Shown here one piece after another: positions 1 through 6,387 of a DNA stretch of 8,367 nt. The notes beneath the pieces are model-generated. The model saw nothing but the letters and a program-made list of their open reading frames with translations. It did no database searches and was not told the DNA's origin. The translations under genes and the position numbers were made by a program. Every line of letters starts with the position of its first letter. Position 1 is the stretch's first letter. The DNA is from Candidatus Dojkabacteria bacterium (GTDB taxonomy: Bacteria > Patescibacteriota > Dojkabacteria > SC72): positions 1 through 8,367 of the forward strand of contig JAAZGF010000091.1 of the NCBI GenBank assembly GCA_012511375.1. Reading direction: 5' to 3'.

Positions 1-519
1 ACTGTTAGAGATTATGATAATGCAATTGGTTACATGGGAGAGAATGTACAAGAAGAATTAGTAGAAGAGTATTTAAATGTACTCTTAGAAATAAATCAGA
101 AGTTAAAAGCAGAGGAAGTGGTTAGAAACCTTGCCTTTAACTTTTCGGAGAATGCATTTGTTAATATGATGGCGGTAAAAGTTAATTACAAATTAGAGCA
201 AAATGCAAAAGTAGATTACTATCTCAGAGAGTTAGAAGCATTAGAATTAGATAAAGGTATAAGAAAGGAGTATTTGGAATATAAGTTACTTTATCTTTTT
301 GACCAAGACAGTTTCGACATGAGAGAAGTAGAGAAATACATGGAAGAACTTTTTGAGATAGATAGGTTCAATCCTTACTACTATTACTTCCTTGCAAATG
401 TGCAGAAGGAAAAAGGAGAGGTTGAATTAGCAGGACAATCTCTAGAACGAAGTATAGAATATGATGTGAATTACGAAATAACTAAAAGGTCAAAAGAGAT
501 ATTGTCTTCTCTCAGATAG
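1..519 (+). CDS. TPR-like helical repeat protein, C-terminal part (5' end outside window)
   Basis: The reading frame is open from base 1. The 11 codons before the first ATG (base 34) look coding, with a YDNAI pattern typical of TPR helices, so I treat this as the 3' end of a longer gene and not as a gene starting at 34. The visible 172 residues are almost wholly alpha-helical, rich in Leu, Glu and Lys, with no membrane segment or signal peptide. The last clear unit (about residues 124-157, starting FNPYYYYFLANVQKEKGEV) fits a tetratricopeptide repeat: small and large hydrophobics at TPR spacing, a Gly between the helices, then an Ala and an Asp at the end. TPR proteins are protein-interaction scaffolds, and no specific partner or function can be read from this fragment. 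It ends with TAG 67 bp before fusA, and the fusA promoter overlaps its last codons. No terminator is visible after it, so read-through into fusA is possible. Confidence 0.72.
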   Translation, partial: TVRDYDNAIGYMGENVQEELVEEYLNVLLEINQKLKAEEVVRNLAFNFSENAFVNMMAVKVNYKLEQNAKVDYYLRELEALELDKGIRKEYLEYKLLYLFDQDSFDMREVEKYMEELFEIDRFNPYYYYFLANVQKEKGEVELAGQSLERSIEYDVNYEITKRSKEILSSLR

Positions 520-531
520 TTCTGTTATAAT
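502..531 (+). promoter_or_regulatory. Predicted sigma70-type extended -10 promoter for fusA
   Basis: A perfect TATAAT (526-531) is preceded by TGT (523-525), which makes an extended -10. A TTGTCT -35-like box (502-507, 4 of 6 consensus) lies 18 bp upstream. The expected transcription start is near 538-540, giving a leader of about 46 nt before fusA. The -35 lies in the last codons of the TPR-like gene. This is the best promoter in the window. Confidence 0.6.
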
Positions 532-585
532 GCCAACTGCGAAGGTTCACATTCCCTTCCTGTTGTTAAAATTTTTAGTAATACT

Positions 586-2685
586 ATGGAGAAGAATACA
601 TATAATGTTAAGATGCCTTTAGATAAAGTAAGGAATATTGGCATAATAGCCCATATTGATGCAGGCAAAACAACGACTACAGAAAGATTGCTTTACTTTA
701 CAGGGCAGGTACACAAGATAGGAGAAGTGCATGAGGGAGCTGCTACTACAGACTTTATGGAACAGGAGCAGGAAAGAGGTATAACCATTATGTCTGCAGC
801 AGTTACCTGTTTCTGGGATTATGCTGATGCTAGGTATAGGATTAATATAATAGATACTCCAGGGCATGTAGATTTTACGGCAGAGGTAGAGAGATCTCTT
901 AGAATATTGGATGGGGCTGTTGTTATTTTTGATGGAAGGAAAGGAGTAGAACCCCAGTCTGAAACAGTTTGGAGACAGGCGAATAAATATAATGTCCCTA
1001 GAATTTGTTTTATGAATAAAATTAACTTAATAGGTGGAGATTTTGAAAAAAGCTTTTCGACCATTAGGGAGAGATTAAGTAAGAAAGCAATCGCTATAAC
1101 CTTACCTCTTGGAAAAGAACAACAACTTCATGGATATGTAGACCTAATTAAGCTAAAGGCATACAAGTACGAAGGAGAAAATACACCAGATTTGATAGAG
1201 ATAGATATCCCTGAGGATATGCAAGATATAGTCAAGAAATACAGAGAAGAGTTAGTTGAGGTTTTAGCAGAGCAAGAGGATGAGTTAATGGAAAAGTTTT
1301 TTGCAGGAGAGCAACTAACAGAAGAAGAACTGTATTCAGCATTAAGGAAAGGTACATTAAGTATGAGTATTTTCCCTGTTTTAGGAGGAGATTCGAGAAC
1401 AGCTGTATCCAAAACACTCTTAGATTACATCACGATATGTTTACCTTCTCCTTTAGAGAGACCTGCGGTCAAGGGAGTAAATCCAAAAACGGGAGAGGCG
1501 TTAACGAGAGAACCCAGTGAGGAGGAACCATTCTCTTCTTTGGTATTTAAGATTGTTAATGATCCTCATGTAGGGACTCTTTCTTACTTTAGAATCTATT
1601 CTGGTCAAATACAGGCTGGTACATATGTACTAAACTCCACCAAAGATGAAAAAGAGAGAGTGAGTAGATTGATATTGATGCATGCAGATGAGAGAGAAGA
1701 GGTAGAGACTTTAAGGGTGGGGGATATCGGTGCGATTGTGGGCCTTAAAAACTCTACAACAGGTGATACTCTTTGTGATGAGAGCAACCCCATTATTCTA
1801 GAGAAGATATCATTTGCAGAAGCAGTAGTTTCTCAAGCAATAGAGCCAGCAACTAAGTCAGATGAAGAGAAAATGGCCCAAGCCCTAGAAAGACTAGTAA
1901 GAGAGGACCCGATATTTCATGTTACAACAAATCAGGAAACTAACCAGACTATAATACATGGAATGGGAGAGTTACATCTTGAAATTATGGTAGACAGAAT
2001 GAAAAGAGAGTTTGGAGTAGTTGCTAATGTAGGTAAACCACAGGTAGCATACAGAGAAACAATTAAAAGAGTTGTAGAACAGGCAGAAGGAAGATATGTA
2101 AAACAATCAGGAGGAAGAGGTCAGTATGGGCATTGTTGGTTGAGGTTAGAGCCGAATGAAACAGGAAAGGGTTTTGAGTTTACAAACGAAATTAAAGGGG
2201 GAGCCATTCCTAGAGAGTATGTACCTGCAATTCAAAAGGGAGTGGAGGAAACAATGAAAACGGGGTTGCTTGCTGGTTACCCAATTGTGGATGTAAAAGT
2301 CGCGGTATATGATGGTTCATATCACGATGTGGACTCTTCGGAGTCTGCTTTTAAGATAGCAGCATCTATGGCATTCAAAGAAGGTTTTAAGAGAGGAGAT
2401 CCAATACTTCTAGAACCTGTTATGAAGGTAGATGTAGAAACCCCAGATACTTACATGGGAGATGTAACTGGATCTTTGAGTAGCAAAAGAGGACAAATCA
2501 TGGGAACGGAGAGTATTGGTAATGGTATTAGTAGAATTAAATCTTTAGTTCCTCTATCTGAGCTTTTTGGATATACAAATGAATTAAGATCTATTACTAG
2601 TGGTAGAGGTAGTGCTAGTATTGAACCTTCTCACTATGCGGAAGTGCCTAAGAACATAGCAGAAGAAATATCTGGTAAAATGTAG
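586..2685 (+). CDS. fusA: Elongation factor G (EF-G), with altered G4 and G5 motifs
   Basis: EF-G is the cytoplasmic GTPase that drives tRNA-mRNA translocation and, with RRF, ribosome recycling. The 699 residues match the usual length and collinear five-domain layout. Visible motifs are the P-loop AHIDAGKT (22-29), switch I RGITI (64-68), G3 DTPGH (90-94), and the domain IV segment KQSGGRGQYGH (506-516). Domain III/IV blocks such as GMGELHLEIMVDRMKREF (459-476) and domain V LSELFGYTNELRS (657-669) are also clear. The oddity is base recognition: G4 reads NKIN (144-147) where the family has NKMD, and G5 reads GGDSR (267-271) where the family has CGSAF/L, so Asp sits where Ser is expected (alignment anchored on the preceding PVL). 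The start is the ATG 55 bp after the promoter's -10 box; there is no Shine-Dalgarno, only an A/T-rich leader. The gene ends in TAG, 2 bp before the lipid-enzyme gene. Everything else looks intact, so I read it as a functional EF-G. Confidence 0.97.
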   Translation: MEKNTYNVKMPLDKVRNIGIIAHIDAGKTTTTERLLYFTGQVHKIGEVHEGAATTDFMEQEQERGITIMSAAVTCFWDYADARYRINIIDTPGHVDFTAEVERSLRILDGAVVIFDGRKGVEPQSETVWRQANKYNVPRICFMNKINLIGGDFEKSFSTIRERLSKKAIAITLPLGKEQQLHGYVDLIKLKAYKYEGENTPDLIEIDIPEDMQDIVKKYREELVEVLAEQEDELMEKFFAGEQLTEEELYSALRKGTLSMSIFPVLGGDSRTAVSKTLLDYITICLPSPLERPAVKGVNPKTGEALTREPSEEEPFSSLVFKIVNDPHVGTLSYFRIYSGQIQAGTYVLNSTKDEKERVSRLILMHADEREEVETLRVGDIGAIVGLKNSTTGDTLCDESNPIILEKISFAEAVVSQAIEPATKSDEEKMAQALERLVREDPIFHVTTNQETNQTIIHGMGELHLEIMVDRMKREFGVVANVGKPQVAYRETIKRVVEQAEGRYVKQSGGRGQYGHCWLRLEPNETGKGFEFTNEIKGGAIPREYVPAIQKGVEETMKTGLLAGYPIVDVKVAVYDGSYHDVDSSESAFKIAASMAFKEGFKRGDPILLEPVMKVDVETPDTYMGDVTGSLSSKRGQIMGTESIGNGISRIKSLVPLSELFGYTNELRSITSGRGSASIEPSHYAEVPKNIAEEISGKM

Positions 2686-2687
2686 AG

Positions 2688-3527
2688 ATGTCAGAAAAAC
2701 CACTTAAAAAAAGACTTGAAAAGATGGAAAAACTTTTCAAAAAGAGAGATTTCCAAGGAATCGTAGGGGAGATAAAGCATTGGGTAGAAGATATCCATTT
2801 GGGAGAGATAGTATTTGATTTAGAGAACCTTAAAGTTAGGTATAAAAGAGATGAGCAAGAAGCGATAAATACAGCCTTGACTGCTAAGGCAGAGGAGAAG
2901 GCTAAGGAGTACATATGTCCCAGAATCCCAGAATGGATGAGTCCTGATCACTTAACGGTAATAGGGATTTTAGGAGTAATAATGGTCTCTTTTGGTTTCT
3001 ACTACGGTTTTGTAAATAGGTACTATCTAATATTAGTTATTGTTGGTTTAATAGTTAATTGGTTTGGTGATTCTTTTGATGGCAGTATAGCAAGATACAG
3101 AAAGAGGACAAGACCAAACTACGGCTACTACATAGATAAAATAGTAGACGCTGTTGTAGTAATAATTTTTGGGTTAGGGTTAGGTCTCTCTGGATTTGTG
3201 AGATTAGAGATATCACTACTTTTAGCATGTGTGTACTTAGCTATGATGCTCAATGTAGATCTTCTAGTCTATGTAGAGGGTAAATCTAAAAATTCATTTG
3301 GCTTGTTTGGTCCAACAGAAATAAGAATAGTAGGTATAATAATAGCAATAGTCATGTTTTTCCTTCCTGTAACTTACTATGAAATTTCTAACTATATTGT
3401 TACTCAATACGATGTTGTTGTATTTGTGCTTACTGTAATAATGTTTCTTGTTCTAGTAGTGAGTATAATATCGAAAGGAATAGAATTGCATAAAAAGGAT
3501 GTAAAAAACTGGGTGAATATAGTATAA
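2688..3527 (+). CDS. CDP-alcohol phosphatidyltransferase family membrane protein
   Basis: Enzymes of this family swap the CMP of a CDP-alcohol for a second alcohol, making phospholipid or polar-lipid headgroups at the inner membrane. The full signature D-x2-DG-x2-AR-x9-G-x3-D-x3-D is present: D128, D131-G132, A135-R136, G146, D150, D154. These carry the metal-binding and catalytic aspartates. About six hydrophobic segments are visible (roughly 88-108, 112-127, 151-170, 174-196, 212-230, 243-262), with the signature just after the second, as is usual. A GPTEIR segment (208-213) resembles the loop seen in many family members. Residues 1-80 are a highly charged, probably cytoplasmic extension without a recognised domain. 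The substrate (glycerol-3-phosphate, inositol phosphate, serine, other) cannot be told from sequence. The start lies 2 bp after the fusA stop, so it is probably co-transcribed and translationally coupled with fusA. Its place between fusA and tuf is unusual. Confidence 0.9.
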   Translation: MSEKPLKKRLEKMEKLFKKRDFQGIVGEIKHWVEDIHLGEIVFDLENLKVRYKRDEQEAINTALTAKAEEKAKEYICPRIPEWMSPDHLTVIGILGVIMVSFGFYYGFVNRYYLILVIVGLIVNWFGDSFDGSIARYRKRTRPNYGYYIDKIVDAVVVIIFGLGLGLSGFVRLEISLLLACVYLAMMLNVDLLVYVEGKSKNSFGLFGPTEIRIVGIIIAIVMFFLPVTYYEISNYIVTQYDVVVFVLTVIMFLVLVVSIISKGIELHKKDVKNWVNIV

Positions 3528-3532
3528 TCCCC

Positions 3533-3561
3533 TTGCAAGTATTGTAGTTTTTTGATAGTAT
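3533..3561 (+). promoter_or_regulatory. Candidate promoter upstream of tuf
   Basis: TTGCAA (3533-3538, 4 of 6 match to the -35 consensus), a 17-bp spacer, then TAGTAT (3556-3561, 4 of 6 match to the -10 consensus), preceded by TGA (3553-3555) as an extended -10. It would give a leader of about 65 nt before tuf, containing a small imperfect hairpin (3571-3589, CTCAA-ATA-TTGAG core). An alternative TATAAT at 3523-3528 overlaps the stop codon of the upstream gene but has no -35 box at proper spacing. Separate transcription of tuf is plausible given the high EF-Tu demand, but neither box is strong. Confidence 0.38.
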
Positions 3562-3634
3562 TCAACGGAAGTTCTCAAATATTGAGGATAGTACTGTTTA
3601 GAAGACATATATTTAAATTTTTAATAATATATTC

Positions 3635-4804
3635 ATGGCAGAATTTGAAAGAACAAAGCCACACATGAATATCGGAACCTTAGGTCATATTGATCATGGT
3701 AAGACCACATTGGTAAAAGGTATTCTAAATACTTTCTCTCCAGAGGAAGCAAAGCAAATGGTAGATAAATTGGATAAAGATCCTGATGCCAGAGCAAGAG
3801 CTATAACTATTTCTGTAGCTCACGTTGAGTTTGAAACAGAAAATAGGCACTATGCTTTGGTAGATTGTCCAGGGCATAAGGACTATGTTAAGAATATGAT
3901 AACTGGGGCTGCACAAATGGATGGTGCTATTCTAGTTATTTCTTCAAATGATGGTGCAATGCCTCAAACAAAGGAGCACTTGTTAATAGCTAAGCAGATA
4001 GGAGTTCCTAAGATTGTAGTTTTCATAAACAAATTTGGAGATGCAGATGAAGAAATTCTTGAACTCATTAAAGCTGATGTACAAGAGCTCTTGGAAAAAT
4101 ATGGATTTGATGCTAACGCTCCAATAATTGTAGGTGATGCACTTAAGGCAGAAAAAGGAGAAGCTGAAGGAGCAGATGCAATAAAGGAGCTATTGAAGGC
4201 AGTTGATGAATATGTGGAAATGCCAGAGAGAGAAGTTGACAAGCCATTTTTGATGCCTGTAGAAGATGTGTTCTCCATTGAAGGAAGAGGAACAGTAGCT
4301 ACTGGTCGAATAGAGAGAGGCATTATAAAGGTTGGAGAGAGTGTAGAGATTCTAGGAATGGGAAGAAAGGTACAAAAAACAACTATTACGGGAGTTGAGA
4401 TGTTTAACAAAACATTGAATGAAGGACAGGCAGGAGATAATGTTGGACTCTTACTCAGAGGTTTGAAGAGGGAGGATCTTGAAAGAGGTCAAATATTAGC
4501 AGCTCCAGGTACAGTTAATACACACACAGAATTTAAAGCTGAAGTATATGTATTAAGCAAAGAAGAAGGTGGAAGACATACTCCATTTGTAACAGGGTAC
4601 AAGCCACAATTCTATGTAAGAACAGCGGATGTAACAGGAGAAGTGGTATTGGATGAGGGAGTAGAGATGATGGCTCCAGGAGACAACGGAGAGTTTACAG
4701 TAAAGCTAGTATCTCCAGTTGCTGTCGAAAAGGGAGTAACCTTTGCGATAAGGGAGGGAGGACAAACTGTTGGTCATGGAGTTGTTACAGAGATTATTAA
4801 GTAA
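3635..4804 (+). CDS. tuf: Elongation factor Tu (EF-Tu), with altered G4, G5 and switch I
   Basis: EF-Tu is the GTPase that carries aminoacyl-tRNA to the ribosomal A site. Its 389 residues compare with about 393-400 normally. Visible are the FERTKPH amino terminus, P-loop GHIDHGKT (17-24), G3 DCPGH (77-81) with the catalytic His81, the [16 protein letters not shown] block, domain [15 protein letters not shown] (217-229) and domain III GGRHTPF (312-318) and FAIREGG (370-376). Three family-invariant sites differ. Switch I is RAITI (55-59) instead of RGITI. G4 is NKFG (132-135) followed by Asp136, with about one residue missing against the usual NKCDMVDDEE. G5 is GDAL (167-170) instead of GSAL. 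The preceding and following sequence aligns cleanly, so this is not a frameshift. The start is the first ATG in frame, preceded by 30 bp of nearly pure A/T and no Shine-Dalgarno. It stands alone between a 107-bp leader and a strong hairpin, suggesting its own expression level. Confidence 0.97.
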   Translation: MAEFERTKPHMNIGTLGHIDHGKTTLVKGILNTFSPEEAKQMVDKLDKDPDARARAITISVAHVEFETENRHYALVDCPGHKDYVKNMITGAAQMDGAILVISSNDGAMPQTKEHLLIAKQIGVPKIVVFINKFGDADEEILELIKADVQELLEKYGFDANAPIIVGDALKAEKGEAEGADAIKELLKAVDEYVEMPEREVDKPFLMPVEDVFSIEGRGTVATGRIERGIIKVGESVEILGMGRKVQKTTITGVEMFNKTLNEGQAGDNVGLLLRGLKREDLERGQILAAPGTVNTHTEFKAEVYVLSKEEGGRHTPFVTGYKPQFYVRTADVTGEVVLDEGVEMMAPGDNGEFTVKLVSPVAVEKGVTFAIREGGQTVGHGVVTEIIK

Positions 4805-4811
4805 TATGAGT

Positions 4812-4842
4812 ATCAGGGGTAGTTTTTAAACTACCCCCTGAT
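4812..4842 (+). terminator. Strong hairpin after tuf; partial terminator, attenuator or mRNA 3' end
   Basis: The left arm ATCAGGGGTAGTT (4812-4824) pairs with AACTACCCCCTGAT (4829-4842). This gives 13 pairs with one bulged C and a loop of about 4 nt. It starts 7 nt after the tuf stop. The downstream tract is TTAAGTAATTTAATTT: A/T-rich but with no uninterrupted T-run, so it is not a textbook intrinsic terminator. No good promoter is visible in the 31 bp left before rpsJ, so partial read-through into the S10 operon, or a processing/stabilising role for tuf mRNA, is more likely than full termination. Confidence 0.6.
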
Positions 4843-4873
4843 TAAGTAATTTAATTTAGCTCTTTTAAATATA

Positions 4874-5185
4874 ATGGCTAATAGCACAGCAAGAATAAGA
4901 GTCAAACTAAAAGGGTATGACTCAGTAGTAGTAGATAAATCTGCTAGAAGTATAATAGAGACAGCGATAAGCACTGGTGCAAAAGTGGCGGGTCCAATCC
5001 CACTACCGACCAAAAGAAGAAAGGTTGCTGTGAACCGTTCTCCATTTATTTATAAAAGCTCGATTGAACATTTTGAGATCAATACTCATAAAAGGATTAT
5101 AGACATTATAGATCCTACATCTAAAACGATAGATGCTTTACAGCATTTACAAATGCCCGCTGGTGTAGACATAGGAATAGAATAA
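4874..5185 (+). CDS. rpsJ: 30S ribosomal protein S10
   Basis: S10 is a head protein of the small subunit and, in bacteria generally, also the NusE partner of NusB in antitermination. The 103-residue length is typical. It aligns throughout with the family: an [11 protein letters not shown] opening (6-16), the [22 protein letters not shown] region (25-46) holding the conserved GPIPLPT, the extended loop that threads into the head, THKRIIDI (71-78) and the closing PAGVDIGIE. It opens the S10 operon, 69 bp after tuf and 31 bp after the hairpin. The leader just before the ATG is TTTTAAATATA with no Shine-Dalgarno. The ATG chosen gives the normal N-terminus, and no earlier in-frame start is better. 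Confidence 0.97.
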   Translation: MANSTARIRVKLKGYDSVVVDKSARSIIETAISTGAKVAGPIPLPTKRRKVAVNRSPFIYKSSIEHFEINTHKRIIDIIDPTSKTIDALQHLQMPAGVDIGIE

Positions 5186-5201
5186 ATTATATTTTTAATT
5201 A

Positions 5202-5786
5202 ATGAAGGCTTTACTAGGAATTAAAAAAGGAATGACACGAATATTTGATGACAGTAGAGTCATTCCCGTAACAATTGTAGATACACATGGATGTATTGTT
5301 TCTAAACTCGAAGTAGAAGGGTTTGAGTTGGGTATAGGAGAGAAAAAACATCCTACTAAAGCTATGCAAGGAAAGTACAAAGCTTTAAAGAAAGTTCCTT
5401 TGCAAAGAAGGTATTTTAAAGGAAAAACAAATGAAGAAATTAAAGTAGGAGATGAACTTAAGGCTGAAATATTTGAAGAGGGAGAGAAGGTAACAGTAGT
5501 TGCAAAGTCTAAGGGTAAAGGTTTTGCAGGTGTTGTTAAGAGATGGGGTTTTGCAGGAGGTCCTAAGACACATGGACAGTCGGATAAACTAAGATCTGCA
5601 GGCTCAATAGGTGCGGGAACAGACCCAGGAAGAGTTTTAAAAGGAAAGAAAATGGCCGGAAGAATGGGACAAGAGAGAACAACTTTAAAGAACAAAAAAA
5701 TAGTAGCTATAAATGACTCTCTACTACTAATCTCAGGACCGATCCCAGGAGCTAAAGGAGATTTAATAGCTGTATTTAAGGAGTAA
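5202..5786 (+). CDS. rplC: 50S ribosomal protein L3
   Basis: L3 is an early-assembling large-subunit protein whose central loop reaches toward the peptidyl transferase centre. Its 194 residues are slightly shorter than the roughly 205-215 usual. Key blocks are the IKKGMTRIFD opening (7-16), GKGFAGVVKRWGF (105-117), KTHGQSDKLR (122-131), GSIGAGTDPGRV (134-145) and KGKKMAGRMG (147-156), followed by the typical SGPIPGAKGDLI end. The glutamine methylated by PrmB in E. coli (in its GQNQTPG stretch) is not present here, as in many other bacteria. The start follows S10 by 16 bp of A/T-only sequence with no Shine-Dalgarno. The stop is 1 bp before rplD. Confidence 0.97.
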   Translation: MKALLGIKKGMTRIFDDSRVIPVTIVDTHGCIVSKLEVEGFELGIGEKKHPTKAMQGKYKALKKVPLQRRYFKGKTNEEIKVGDELKAEIFEEGEKVTVVAKSKGKGFAGVVKRWGFAGGPKTHGQSDKLRSAGSIGAGTDPGRVLKGKKMAGRMGQERTTLKNKKIVAINDSLLLISGPIPGAKGDLIAVFKE

Positions 5787-5787
5787 A

Positions 5788-6387
5788 ATGGCAGAAAAAA
5801 AGGAAACAAAAACAAAAAAAGAAGAGAAAGTAATATTAAACCCATTAGTATGGGAAGTTCCATATAGCGAAGAGTTAATTACTCAGGTGCTGTATGTTTA
5901 CAACTCTAACGAAAGAAAAGGAAGTGCTAAGCAAAAAGGAAAGGGAGAGGTGTCTGGAGGGGGAAAAAAGCCATGGAGACAGAAGGGAACGGGAAGAGCA
6001 AGGAGTGGATCTTCAAGATCTCCTCTTTGGGTAGGTGGAGGAGTTACATTTCCAACTAGTGGAAGAAATTTTGAGAAAAAGATAAACAGGAAAATGGCTC
6101 AAAAGGCAACAAGGATAATGCTTTCAGAAAGATTAAGAAACAAGGAATTAGAGTTTGATAAGTTAACCTTAACAAAAGCTAAAGGCTTACGAAAAGGTGA
6201 AGTTAAAAGAAATCTAGTAATAGTCTCTGGAGATAAGGAAATTTCTTTAGCACTTAGGAATGCTAAGAAAATAAACATTGTTGATCCATTAAAACTTAAC
6301 GCTAAGCATTTAGTTTGGGCAAGAGAAGTTTTAGTGGATGAGTCGATTATTAATATGTTAGAAAAAAGGCTTTTAAATGAAAAGTAA
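5788..6387 (+). CDS. rplD: 50S ribosomal protein L4
   Basis: L4 binds 23S rRNA domain I and lines the exit tunnel. Its 199 residues match the family. The rRNA-binding, tunnel-reaching loop is clear: GGGKKPWRQKGTGRARSG (57-74), then SRSPLWVGGGVTFPT (76-90) and the SGRNFEKKINRKM helix start (91-103). The C-terminal Rossmann-like part includes SLALRNAKKINIVDP (153-167). The first 14 residues are a Lys/Glu/Thr-rich low-complexity stretch unlike the ordered beta strand that opens many L4 proteins. The start ATG is 1 bp after the rplC stop. An AAGGAG (5778-5783) sits 4 nt upstream, one of the few Shine-Dalgarno-like strings in the window, but it is also coding sequence of L3. Coupled translation with rplC is likely. 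Confidence 0.96.
   Translation: MAEKKETKTKKEEKVILNPLVWEVPYSEELITQVLYVYNSNERKGSAKQKGKGEVSGGGKKPWRQKGTGRARSGSSRSPLWVGGGVTFPTSGRNFEKKINRKMAQKATRIMLSERLRNKELEFDKLTLTKAKGLRKGEVKRNLVIVSGDKEISLALRNAKKINIVDPLKLNAKHLVWAREVLVDESIINMLEKRLLNEK

Noticed and set aside
541..559. GAAGG/CCTTC inverted repeat in the fusA leader as a regulatory hairpin
   Set aside because: Only five pairs with a 9-nt loop; this is expected by chance and there is no further support.
4028..4045. A frameshift or sequencing error as the cause of the odd EF-Tu G4 motif
   Set aside because: Sequence on both sides (VVFINK before, [15 protein letters not shown] after) stays in frame and aligns with the family. The paired change at G5, and the same pair in EF-G, make an error unlikely, though read support should still be checked.
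3964..4410. A 148-codon open frame on the minus strand inside tuf
   Set aside because: It is fully antisense to EF-Tu, Ser-rich and without recognisable domains.
4805..4873. L4-type autoregulatory S10 leader as in E. coli
   Set aside because: The leader is only 69 bp with one hairpin. The L4-responsive leader is known from gamma-proteobacteria and is much longer, and no resemblance is visible.
4870..4875. TATAAT overlapping the rpsJ start codon as a possible -10 box
   Set aside because: It would start transcription inside the gene after the ATG, and the sequence 17 bp upstream (TAATTT) is a poor -35 box. It is more likely part of the A/T-rich leader.
5195..5863. A 222-codon open frame on the minus strand across rplC and the rplD start
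   Set aside because: It is antisense to two clear ribosomal protein genes. Its Ser/Pro/Leu/Phe-rich composition is what the opposite strand of Lys/Gly/Glu-rich genes gives, and it has no recognisable motif.
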